From the NCBI GenBank assembly GCA_900551505.1, contig URWK01000102.1, positions 1 to 5,424 of the forward strand: a stretch of DNA of 5,424 nucleotides, in the 5' to 3' direction. A program made the translations under genes and the position numbers. Positions 1 to 5,424 of the stretch are shown here, piece by piece. This stretch comes from an uncultured Ruminococcus sp. GTDB lineage: Bacteria; Bacillota; Clostridia; Oscillospirales; Ruminococcaceae. Under the pieces are notes generated by a model, which searched no databases, was not told where the DNA came from, and saw only the letters and a list, made by a program, of their open reading frames with translations. How positions within the stretch are numbered: the first letter of the stretch is position 1; the number at the start of each line of letters is the position of its first letter.

Positions 1-1094
1 GTTCAAGTTTGTTCATCTCAGACACTAACAAGGACGACAAAGCTTGGAGTGAAGTATGGCTTAACCTCGCAACAGGAGAAAGTTCTTACCTCAACGAAGC
101 TAAAAACTGTTCTGAATATGACGGCTGGGTTCACTGCTGGGGCAAGGTTATGGGCGGTTACTACTGCATGATGCAGTCAGTTACAGGCGATTCCTCCTGG
201 AAGAGCAAAGTTGTTGAAAATATTAACAGACTCGGCAATGAAAGCACCACACCACAAGGTTATAATGCTATCGGCGGTGGCTGGGGTTCTGCAAGATACA
301 ATACTTCTTATCAGCTTTACGCCCTCACATACGCAAAGGAAACAGGCGATACTCAGTATGTAAGCAAGGCTCAGAAACAGATGGATTACCTGCTCGGAGA
401 GAATAACCTCGGACAAAGTTATCTCATCGGTTACGGCAATAAATATCCTACTCACCCACACCACAGAGGTTCAGGTCAGAACCTTAAAGATGCCAACGAT
501 ACAGGCGACCAACTTTACACACTCTGGGGAGCTTTGGTTGGAGGCCCTGGCGGAGATGACAGCTATCAGGATATAACAAGCGACTATAACAAGAACGAAG
601 TTGCTCTTGACTATAACGCTTCCTGCGTAGGTGCTTTGGCAGGTCTTTACGAACTCGTCGGCAAGGAAGCAGGCAATGAACCGATTGCAGACTTCTCAAA
701 CGATGAAATAAAACTTTACTACGGCGGTCACGAAACAGGCGGTCAGCCTACCGAAACACAACCTACCGAAACACAGCCTACTGAAACAACTACAGAATCT
801 ACAACTACTGAACCGACCACAACTCAGCCTACTGAAACTCAGCCAACTACCACAACAACTACAAGCACTACTTCAGATACAACAACTTCTACTTCAAACG
901 GTGGTAACTCAGGCAGCATTGGCGATGTAAACGGAGATGGCAGAATTAACATTGCTGACCTCTTTGCACTTGCTCAGCACGTTGCAGCAATCTCTACTCT
1001 TGAAGGCGATTCACTTACAAATGCAGACGTAAACGGAGATAACAAGGTTAATATTGCTGACCTCTTTGCACTTGCTCAGGAAATCGCAAGCTGA
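1..1094 (+). CDS. GH9 glycoside hydrolase (endoglucanase-type) with C-terminal dockerin, 5'-truncated by window edge
   Basis: This is the C-terminal part of a secreted cellulase-type enzyme that cuts beta-1,4-glucans. The frame is open from base 3, so the gene starts outside the window; the TTG at base 9 is not the start. Both GH9 signatures are present. The first runs over 417-467 and ends in HPHHR. The second, 564-620, has the pattern YxD-x4-Y-x3-ExA-x3-NA, with Asp at 570-572 and the catalytic Glu at 597-599. The catalytic Asp pair of the family lies upstream and is not visible. After the GH9 domain come a short spacer, a Thr/Pro linker (744-896) and a two-repeat type I dockerin (921-1091). 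No carbohydrate-binding module lies between the catalytic domain and the dockerin. The dockerin implies docking onto a cohesin on a scaffoldin or cell-surface protein. Any signal peptide would be in the missing 5' part. The family call is firm; the exact substrate is inferred. Confidence 0.96.
   Translation, partial: SSLFISDTNKDDKAWSEVWLNLATGESSYLNEAKNCSEYDGWVHCWGKVMGGYYCMMQSVTGDSSWKSKVVENINRLGNESTTPQGYNAIGGGWGSARYNTSYQLYALTYAKETGDTQYVSKAQKQMDYLLGENNLGQSYLIGYGNKYPTHPHHRGSGQNLKDANDTGDQLYTLWGALVGGPGGDDSYQDITSDYNKNEVALDYNASCVGALAGLYELVGKEAGNEPIADFSNDEIKLYYGGHETGGQPTETQPTETQPTETTTESTTTEPTTTQPTETQPTTTTTTSTTSDTTTSTSNGGNSGSIGDVNGDGRINIADLFALAQHVAAISTLEGDSLTNADVNGDNKVNIADLFALAQEIAS
744..896 (+). repeat. 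Thr/Pro-rich interdomain linker with PTETQ-type repeats
   Basis: In-frame low-complexity stretch between the GH9 domain and the dockerin. It opens with three successive PTET(Q/T) units of 15 nt each, the first being CCTACCGAAACACAA at 747, and then drifts into runs of Thr and Ser with scattered Glu and Pro. Linkers of this kind are typical of secreted, often O-glycosylated cellulases, where they act as flexible spacers. The repeats follow the codon phase, so this is a protein linker and not a CRISPR array or a DNA-level element. Confidence 0.9.
921..1091 (+). other. Type I dockerin domain (two calcium-binding repeats)
   Basis: C-terminal module of the GH9 protein. Two F-hand repeats are visible: DVNGDGRINIADLFALAQ (924-977) and DVNGDNKVNIADLFALAQ (1026-1079). 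In each, the calcium ligands at loop positions 1, 3, 5, 9 and 12 are Asp, Asn, Asp, Asn and Asp. Positions 10-11, which contribute to cohesin choice in this family, are Ile-Ala in both repeats, giving a symmetric module of the kind that could bind its cohesin in either orientation (inference). The two DNA copies agree at 47 of 54 positions, and the last 27 bases of each are identical. Confidence 0.96.
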
Positions 1095-1135
1095 TTTACG
1101 CACAGACAAGTTAAAATTTAAAATCTGAAATATTT

Positions 1136-1170
1136 ATCCGTCTGTGTCAAAGCAGACGGATTTATTTTTT
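1136..1170 (+). terminator. Rho-independent terminator after the GH9-dockerin gene
   Basis: ATCCGTCTG (1136-1144) pairs perfectly with CAGACGGAT (1153-1161), a 9-bp stem with an 8-nt loop whose closing pair could be a T-G wobble. A T-rich tail (TTATTTTTT) follows. It lies about 40 nt after the stop codon and separates the cellulase from the next gene. Confidence 0.9.
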
Positions 1171-1191
1171 ATTGTGCAGATTATTTTCTTA

Positions 1192-1220
1192 TTTACAATT
1201 TTAAAAAATTGTGCTATAAT
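1192..1220 (+). promoter_or_regulatory. Extended -10 sigma-A-type promoter of the Mrr-like gene
   Basis: The -35 box TTTACA (1192-1197; 5 of 6 to TTGACA) is followed by a 17-bp spacer and a perfect -10 box TATAAT (1215-1220). A TG at 1212-1213 makes it an extended -10. Transcription would start near 1227, leaving a leader of about 37 nt before the ATG at 1264. The gene therefore appears to be transcribed independently of the upstream cellulase. Confidence 0.85.
1195..1212. promoter_or_regulatory. 18-bp perfect palindrome in the promoter spacer, candidate operator
   Basis: ACAATTTT and AAAATTGT are exact inverted copies around a central AA. The site begins inside the -35 box and ends on the T of the extended -10 TG, filling the spacer. 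A dimeric repressor bound here would block RNA polymerase. This placement is what suggests an operator; no matching regulator gene is in the window, and AT-rich sequence can form such dyads by chance. Confidence 0.4.
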
Positions 1221-1263
1221 GACAATAACTTAAAATTAAGATTAACTTGCAGGGAGGTTTAAA

Positions 1264-2328
1264 ATGAATTACTGGTTACATAGGATTTCACAACATTCTG
1301 AACTTGCATATCCTTTACTTGAAAGAGGATATATTTCCATCGGCTTTTCATGCCTTTCAAATGAAGAATTTCTTGAAGAAGTCCTGAAAGGTGACAAAAG
1401 CTGGTCGTATTTTGACAAAAAGTGTCTTGAAGCTTCAGGTGTCAGAAAAAGAACCCGTTACAGTCTTTGGAGATTTATTGCGGAATTTAAAATCGGCGAT
1501 ATTGTGCTTGTTCCGTCATGGGGAAACTTTTCGCTTTACGAAATCGTTGAACGTGCGGTTCTTCCGTCAAGCATTGACATAAAGGGTTTGAAAGATACCG
1601 ATAACCATGAAATTTATATCAAGGACGGTCTTTTTTACAGAAAAGGACAACACGGCGAAGAAAAAGTTGACATTGGTTTTCTTGTGCGGGTAAAGCCTAT
1701 TATTACTAATATTTCCCGTTACGGTCACGCTGACCCTGCTCTCCGTTCAAGAATGAAAATCCGTCAGACCAATGCCAATATATCCGACCTTGAACAGAGC
1801 ATTTCAAATGCTATCCAGTCCGGACAGGATACTATTTATTCAAAGGTTATTGAACAGATGATTCTTCCACTCTACAGCGTTATAAATTCGGAACTTGATG
1901 ATACCAAGATAGACCAGCTTATCACATGGTACTTCAAGAAAATCGGTGCAACTGAAATCAGGAAACTCCCGGTAAATGAATTTGGTAAGGCTGACTATGC
2001 TGATGGTGACATATGTGCAACTTTCGAGCCTATCAGAACTGTGATTTATGCACAAGTCCGCCATCATCAATATGAAACTTCCGACTGGGCATTACAGCAA
2101 GTTTATAATTACCGTCACCAGAAGAATATTATTGACGATGAATATACTTATATTCCCTGGGTAGGTTCCACGGTATATGACTTTGATGAAAATACGAAAC
2201 TTCAGGCTAAAGTTGCAGGTGTCCGCCTTATAAACGGCAGAGAGTTCGCAAGAATGTTAATTGATGCAGGTATAAACAGAATTGACGATGCTTTCGATTC
2301 TCACCTGATTTCAGATAATTCTATCTGA
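1264..2328 (+). CDS. Putative Mrr-like (type IV-like) restriction endonuclease with N-terminal PUA/EVE-like domain
   Basis: A 354-residue soluble protein with no signal peptide or membrane segment. The start is supported by AGGGAGG at 1251-1257, 6 nt before the ATG. Residues about 3-100 (YWLHRISQH, GYISIGF, then WRFIAEFKIGDIVLVP and LYEIVE) resemble the PUA/EVE-like domains found at the N-terminus of modification-dependent nucleases. Residues about 190-340 resemble an Mrr catalytic domain: an acidic motif ADYADGD (243-249), a strand ending in YAQVR (262-266), the helix SDWALQQV (273-280) and the Mrr-like ending RLINGREFARMLIDAGI (321-337). In family terms it would cut DNA carrying modified bases. 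No methyltransferase, specificity subunit or helicase is beside it, which fits a solitary type IV enzyme. Oddity: the usual Q-x-K is Q264-V265-R266. The assignment rests on motif recall, not a database search; another PD-(D/E)xK nuclease role is possible. Confidence 0.72.
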   Translation: MNYWLHRISQHSELAYPLLERGYISIGFSCLSNEEFLEEVLKGDKSWSYFDKKCLEASGVRKRTRYSLWRFIAEFKIGDIVLVPSWGNFSLYEIVERAVLPSSIDIKGLKDTDNHEIYIKDGLFYRKGQHGEEKVDIGFLVRVKPIITNISRYGHADPALRSRMKIRQTNANISDLEQSISNAIQSGQDTIYSKVIEQMILPLYSVINSELDDTKIDQLITWYFKKIGATEIRKLPVNEFGKADYADGDICATFEPIRTVIYAQVRHHQYETSDWALQQVYNYRHQKNIIDDEYTYIPWVGSTVYDFDENTKLQAKVAGVRLINGREFARMLIDAGINRIDDAFDSHLISDNSI

Positions 2329-2341
2329 TTAAATTATCACG

Positions 2342-2376
2342 AAACAGTATTCTGACAACGGAATACTGTTTTTTTT
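2342..2376 (+). terminator. Rho-independent terminator after the Mrr-like gene
   Basis: AAACAGTATTC (2342-2352) pairs perfectly with GAATACTGTTT (2361-2371), an 11-bp stem with an 8-nt loop, followed by further T residues to 2376. It starts 13 nt after the stop codon. Its tail ends one base before the -35 box of the next promoter. Confidence 0.92.
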
Positions 2377-2377
2377 A

Positions 2378-2406
2378 TTGCCAAAGACAGATATTTGTGT
2401 TATAAT
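2378..2406 (+). promoter_or_regulatory. Extended -10 sigma-A-type promoter of the coiled-coil protein gene
   Basis: TTGCCA (2378-2383; 5 of 6 to TTGACA), a 17-bp spacer, then TATAAT (2401-2406) preceded by TG at 2398-2399. The predicted start near 2413 gives a leader of about 54 nt. The block TTGTG(C/T)TATAAT is shared with the promoter at 1192-1220. Confidence 0.85.
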
Positions 2407-2453
2407 TTCATAGTAGTCATTGATTTTACTGCTCTACATATAAAAATTTTTAC

Positions 2454-2458
2454 GGAGG
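2454..2458 (+). promoter_or_regulatory. Ribosome binding site fixing the start of the coiled-coil protein
   Basis: GGAGG lies 8 nt before the ATG at 2467. The frame is open further upstream to an ATG at 2395, but that codon sits inside the promoter spacer, ahead of the predicted transcription start, so it cannot be the start. This site decides for 2467. Confidence 0.9.
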
Positions 2459-2466
2459 ATTTTTCT

Positions 2467-4164
2467 ATGGCAAAAACAAAGAAATTATCGGCAGAAGATA
2501 TAGAATCAGAATTTAGCAAACTTTATTCGTACTTTTCCGATATGAGAACCGCTGTCAATAACATAAATCATAACCTTGAAACTACTGATGACAATATAAA
2601 GTGGCTGAACAGTAGCTTTTCTCTCCAGCAGAAACAGCTTGGTACTGCTGATGAAAGGATTTCATTTCTCGAAGCACTTGACAGCGACAAGAAAGATGGA
2701 AAACAGGCTAAACTTACAGATATTTATGACCGCATTACATATATCGAAAAGAAAATTGCTGAAATACGCCTGAAAATTTCAGACAATAAAAAAGAACACT
2801 TACAACAGTTTGAAGAATTGAATTCTGTTTCGGATGAATTTTCCATAAGACTTGACAAGCTCGAAGCAAACATTGCGGAATATCTCAACAATAACACCGA
2901 AACGGAAAATTATGAAGTCAATTCGCAGGAAATCGCACTCTTGCAGTCTGAAATAAGTTTCTGCAAAAAGAAACTTTCCGCACAAGATGAAATGATAGCA
3001 AAAATGCAGGACACTATTATCCTGCTCACCAAAGAAATAAGTAACCTTTCAAAGATGCCGGAAATCGACAGTAAGGAAGAAAAAGAACTTGTTCCGCCCG
3101 AAACCGAAAAGCCCGAAAATGTTCAGAAGCAGGACAAACCTGTAATTGAAGACAAAGCAGAAGAAAACGTTAAGGAAAAGGAAACCGAAAACAACACAAA
3201 CATTAACGAAAATATCGACATTGATATTCCTGATGTATTCTCTGAACTGCTTGACCTCGCTCCGCCTAAGCCAAAGGTTGAGGCAACCAAAAAGCCCGGA
3301 AAAGTAAAAGAACCTGAAAAGTCTGAAAAAAATAATGAAGTTGCTCCGCCTGAAGAGCAGGAAGCACAAAAACCGCTTGAAGAAGAAAAAGTTTCAGAAA
3401 AATCCGAAAAGCTTTCAGAAGAATTTACTACAAGCACTACTAAGCCTTTCAAAATTCCTGCTCCCGAACCACCCGCAGAACCCGAAAAGCCCGAAACTCA
3501 TACGGCTGTAGCAGTTGCCGAACGTCCTGAAATTCCTGAACTTATGAAAAGGTTCGTAATTCCGCAAACTCCCGGAATAGTTCTTTTCGGTAACAACGAA
3601 ACTCCCGAAACTCTTAAAGTAAAACTCTTTGAACTGAAAAACCTTGACGAAATACTTGAATGTATTGATAACTTTGACAACGTTACAAAGACCCGATATT
3701 CAAGATGTATTGACAGCTATTGTGCAAGACTTGACAAGGCTATGAGCAAAATTGACTTCTCAACAGTAAAGGAAAATGAAATTTCCGTACAGCTTTCAAG
3801 TGCTTTCTTCAAGATTGTTTCAAAGTACCTTATCGAAATCTTTATCAATCCTGCTTACAACATTATCAAGAACAATCGTGGACGTGAAGAAGATGCAAAA
3901 CTTTATGAAGAACTCCTTGTAAAAATAAACGCATACCTTACAAAGTGCTGTATCTACACAAGAAAGATGGATTTCAGCAAACAGTTTGACCAGAAGTTTC
4001 TCGATGTCATGAATATCCGCAGAGTTCCGGGACTGAATCCTTTGCGTGACGGTCTTCCGTTCGAGGTCAAAAGGCTTCCGTATTGTATGAGTTACCTTGA
4101 CCCTACGGGTCGCCGTGCAATTCTGCTTAAACAAGGGGCTGTAGACCTTTATGAAGGCAACTGA
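2467..4164 (+). CDS. Coiled-coil / disordered-linker / globular-domain protein of unknown function
   Basis: A 565-residue protein that I do not recognise. It begins MAKTKKLSAEDIES after a clear GGAGG site. Residues about 8-196 are long charged helices with heptad-like spacing (for example ITYIEKKIAEIRLKISD near 91-107), indicating a coiled coil and probable oligomer. Residues about 198-362 are a low-complexity linker dominated by Glu, Lys and Pro, interrupted by a hydrophobic-acidic patch IDIDIPDVFSELLDLAPP (250-267). Residues about 363-565 look folded and mostly helical, with a Cys-Cys pair (494-495) and an ending with Gly/Pro turns and short strands (VPGLNPLRDG, LPYCMSYLDPTGRR, GAVDLYEGN). 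There is no signal peptide or membrane segment, so it is likely cytoplasmic. It is flanked by a promoter and a terminator and so is monocistronic. Structural scaffold, cell-division or chromosome-associated factor, or a diverged GrpE-like co-chaperone are all possible; none is supported by a motif I can name. It is certainly a coding gene; its function is open. Confidence 0.9.
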   Translation: MAKTKKLSAEDIESEFSKLYSYFSDMRTAVNNINHNLETTDDNIKWLNSSFSLQQKQLGTADERISFLEALDSDKKDGKQAKLTDIYDRITYIEKKIAEIRLKISDNKKEHLQQFEELNSVSDEFSIRLDKLEANIAEYLNNNTETENYEVNSQEIALLQSEISFCKKKLSAQDEMIAKMQDTIILLTKEISNLSKMPEIDSKEEKELVPPETEKPENVQKQDKPVIEDKAEENVKEKETENNTNINENIDIDIPDVFSELLDLAPPKPKVEATKKPGKVKEPEKSEKNNEVAPPEEQEAQKPLEEEKVSEKSEKLSEEFTTSTTKPFKIPAPEPPAEPEKPETHTAVAVAERPEIPELMKRFVIPQTPGIVLFGNNETPETLKVKLFELKNLDEILECIDNFDNVTKTRYSRCIDSYCARLDKAMSKIDFSTVKENEISVQLSSAFFKIVSKYLIEIFINPAYNIIKNNRGREEDAKLYEELLVKINAYLTKCCIYTRKMDFSKQFDQKFLDVMNIRRVPGLNPLRDGLPFEVKRLPYCMSYLDPTGRRAILLKQGAVDLYEGN

Positions 4165-4206
4165 TTAAAATTTAACCAATTAAAAATCATTTCAGCAGAC
4201 AAAATT

Positions 4207-4241
4207 AAAGAGTGGAGTTACTAAGTAGCTCCACTCTTTTT
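4207..4241. terminator. Strong hairpin terminator between convergent genes, probably bidirectional
   Basis: AAAGAGTGGAG (4207-4217) pairs exactly with CTCCACTCTTT (4229-4239). The stem continues inward through a G-T wobble and three more pairs (TTAC/GTAG) to a 3-nt TAA loop, about 15 bp in all. On the plus strand it ends in TTTTT (4237-4241). On the minus strand the stem is followed by AATTTTGT, a weaker T-rich tail. It lies 42 nt after the coiled-coil gene and 41 nt beyond the cysK stop, so it can serve both. Confidence 0.9.
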
Positions 4242-4280
4242 CTATGTTGTTTAAATGTAAAAGAAAGTATTGGGTATTAT

Positions 4281-5216
4281 TTATTCTGTGAACATCGGTG
4301 TTGAGAGGTAACGTTCGCCTGTATCAGGAAGAAGTACAACAATTGTTTTTCCCTTGTTTTCAGGACGCTTTGCAAGCTGAATACCTGCCCATGTAGCCGC
4401 ACCTGAAGAAATTCCGACTAAAGCACCTTCTTTTCTTGCAATCTTTCTGCCTGTTGCGAAAGCGTCTTCATTTTCAACTGTGATGATTTCGTCATAGATT
4501 TCAGTGTTAAGAGTTTCCGGAACGAAGCCTGCTCCGATTCCCTGAATTTTATGAGGACCGGCTTTGCCTTCTGAAAGTACAGGGCTTGTGGCAGGCTCTA
4601 CTGCTACAATTTTTACATCAGGCTTCACACTCTTTAAATATTCACCTACACCTGATATTGTTCCGCCAGTCCCTACTCCGGCAACAAATATATCCACCTT
4701 GCCTTCTGTCTGTTTCCAGATTTCAGGACCTGTTGTCTTGATATGTGCCTTTGGATTTGCCATGTTATCAAACTGTGCAAGAATAACTGAACCCGGAATC
4801 TGCTCATGAAGTTCCTCAGCTTTTTCAATTGCACCCTTCATGCCCTTAAATCCATCAGTAAGTACAATTTCAGCACCGTATGCTTTTAAAATATTGCGTC
4901 TTTCTATTGTCATAGTCTCAGGAAGAGTAAGTATTGCCTTATATCCTTTTATAGCCGCAACTGATGCAATTCCAATACCTGTATTTCCTGATGTCGGCTC
5001 TATAATTGTAGCTCCCGGCTTTAAAAGCCCTTTTTCCTCGGCATCTTCAATCATTGATAAAGCCACTCTGTCTTTTACAGAACCTGTAGGATTAAAATAT
5101 TCAAGTTTTGCTATTACACTTACATCACTGATTCCAGACTTCTTCATATATCTGTGAAGAAATAAAAGTGGTGTATTTCCTATTAAATCCGTTGCACTAT
5201 GATACATATTCTCCAT
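4281..5216 (-). CDS. cysK: Cysteine synthase A (O-acetylserine sulfhydrylase)
   Basis: Cytoplasmic PLP enzyme making L-cysteine from O-acetyl-L-serine and sulfide. The 311 residues fit the usual CysK length. The fold markers occur in order: ATDLIGNTPLL (8-18); the PLP lysine K48 in NPTGSVKDR; the substrate loop TSGNTG (75-80); PETMTIERR (99-107); the phosphate-binding GTGGT (182-186); GISSGA (268-273), whose Ser contacts the PLP ring; and PDTGERYLST (297-306). There is no C-terminal CBS domain, so it is not a cystathionine beta-synthase. The start MENMYHSATD at 5216 is chosen because a longer reading from 5285 would add 23 non-conserved residues and overlap trxB. The upstream A/G-rich tract (AAAGAG, 7 nt before ATG) is a weak ribosome site. 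It follows trxB by 22 nt, an apparent operon. I see no separate promoter. Confidence 0.96.
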   Translation of the reverse strand: MENMYHSATDLIGNTPLLFLHRYMKKSGISDVSVIAKLEYFNPTGSVKDRVALSMIEDAEEKGLLKPGATIIEPTSGNTGIGIASVAAIKGYKAILTLPETMTIERRNILKAYGAEIVLTDGFKGMKGAIEKAEELHEQIPGSVILAQFDNMANPKAHIKTTGPEIWKQTEGKVDIFVAGVGTGGTISGVGEYLKSVKPDVKIVAVEPATSPVLSEGKAGPHKIQGIGAGFVPETLNTEIYDEIITVENEDAFATGRKIARKEGALVGISSGAATWAGIQLAKRPENKGKTIVVLLPDTGERYLSTPMFTE

Positions 5217-5223
5217 TTTCTTA

Positions 5224-5233
5224 CTCTTTCTCC
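5224..5233 (-). promoter_or_regulatory. cysK: Weak ribosome binding region of cysK
   Basis: Read on the minus strand the region is GGAGAAAGAG followed by 7 nt and the ATG at 5216. The GGAG core is 13 nt from the ATG, further than usual; the AGAG is at normal distance but a poor match. It lies wholly in the short trxB-cysK gap, which suits translation following that of trxB. Confidence 0.55.
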
Positions 5234-5238
5234 ATTTC

Positions 5239-5424
5239 TTAAATGTTTCTGAGATATTCCATAACTGAATATATCGCATTGGCACCGTCTGCCGCAGCAG
5301 TTACAACCTGTCTTAACTGCTTTGTGCGGACATCACCGGCTGCAAACAGGCCATTTACTGTCGTCTTTGTATCTTCCGATGCCTTTACATAATTGCTCTC
5401 GTCGAGCACGCCGAACTCTTTTAA
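5239..5424 (-). CDS. trxB: Thioredoxin reductase, C-terminal fragment (5' part beyond window edge)
   Basis: The last 61 residues of an NADPH-dependent flavoenzyme that reduces thioredoxin. The fragment holds the family's C-terminal FAD-binding signature GLFAAGDVR followed by KQLRQVVTAAADGANA and a short final helix (YSVMEYLRNI). The redox CxxC and the nucleotide-binding motifs lie in the missing part. The frame is open to the window edge on the minus strand and ends with TAA at 5241-5239. It lies 22 nt upstream of cysK on the same strand. Related flavoprotein disulfide reductases of the same fold share parts of this signature, but the QVVTAAADGA run favours TrxB. Confidence 0.93.
   Translation of the reverse strand, partial: LKEFGVLDESNYVKASEDTKTTVNGLFAAGDVRTKQLRQVVTAAADGANAIYSVMEYLRNI

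Noticed and set aside
9..11. TTG at base 9 as the start of the GH9 gene
   Set aside because: The frame is open to the window edge and a GH9 enzyme needs several hundred more residues, including its catalytic Asp pair.
744..896. Short regular repeats as a possible CRISPR or tandem-repeat element
   Set aside because: The 15-nt units stay in codon phase and encode PTETQ; there are no unique spacers.
2395..2466. A 24-residue N-terminal extension of the coiled-coil protein starting at ATG 2395
   Set aside because: That ATG is within the promoter spacer, upstream of the predicted transcript start, and has no ribosome site, while ATG 2467 has GGAGG at 8 nt.
3049..3452. Two overlapping minus-strand open frames of over 100 codons opposite the coiled-coil gene
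   Set aside because: They arise from the GAA/AAG/CCG-rich linker read backwards, giving Phe/Leu- or Ser-rich nonsense, with no ribosome site or known motif.
3104..3496. A 15-base exact repeat (CCGAAAAGCCCGAAA) at 3104 and 3482
   Set aside because: Both copies encode EKPE in frame within the low-complexity linker, so codon bias and composition explain them.
1264..4164. The restriction-like and coiled-coil genes as one two-gene defence operon
   Set aside because: A strong terminator and a separate promoter lie between them; only comparative gene-neighbourhood data could revive the idea.
4564..5157. Plus-strand open frames opposite cysK
   Set aside because: cysK is unmistakable on the minus strand; the opposite frames show no family motif and no ribosome site.
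5217..5285. A 23-residue N-terminal extension of cysK
   Set aside because: It overlaps the trxB coding end, is not conserved CysK sequence, and would make the protein longer than usual.

Overview
The window looks like chromosomal DNA from a fibre-degrading gut or rumen Firmicute of the Ruminococcus type. The main clue is a glycoside hydrolase family 9 (GH9) enzyme that ends in a Thr/Pro-rich linker and a type I dockerin, as in cellulosome-forming or dockerin-bearing ruminococci. AT-rich spacers, strong GGAGG ribosome sites and extended -10 promoters (TGnTATAAT) fit a Gram-positive host. I cannot fix the species from this window.

Layout, left to right. (1) 1-1094, plus strand: the 3' part of the GH9-linker-dockerin gene, whose start lies outside, closed by a hairpin terminator near 1136-1170. 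(2) 1264-2328, plus strand: a 354-residue protein read here as a stand-alone Mrr-like, probably modification-dependent restriction endonuclease. It has an N-terminal PUA/EVE-like domain and a C-terminal PD-(D/E)xK-like domain, its own promoter with an 18-bp palindrome in the spacer, and its own terminator. (3) 2467-4164, plus strand: a 565-residue soluble protein of unknown function made of a long coiled coil, a Glu/Lys/Pro-rich disordered linker and a compact C-terminal domain. It has its own promoter, packed directly against the preceding terminator. (4) 4207-4241: a strong hairpin between convergent genes that probably ends transcription from both sides. (5) 5424-4281, minus strand: the tail of thioredoxin reductase (trxB) followed 22 nt later by cysteine synthase (cysK), apparently one operon linking thiol redox and cysteine supply.

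The genes do not form one pathway. Each of the three plus-strand genes is followed by a terminator, and the second and third each have a promoter, so the window is a row of independent units. The accessory content is the restriction-like gene and the coiled-coil protein. Whether these two cooperate cannot be decided here; their separate promoters and the terminator between them argue against simple co-transcription. All spacers are shorter than 300 bases, and apart from the signals listed I see no RNA gene, insertion sequence or CRISPR array.
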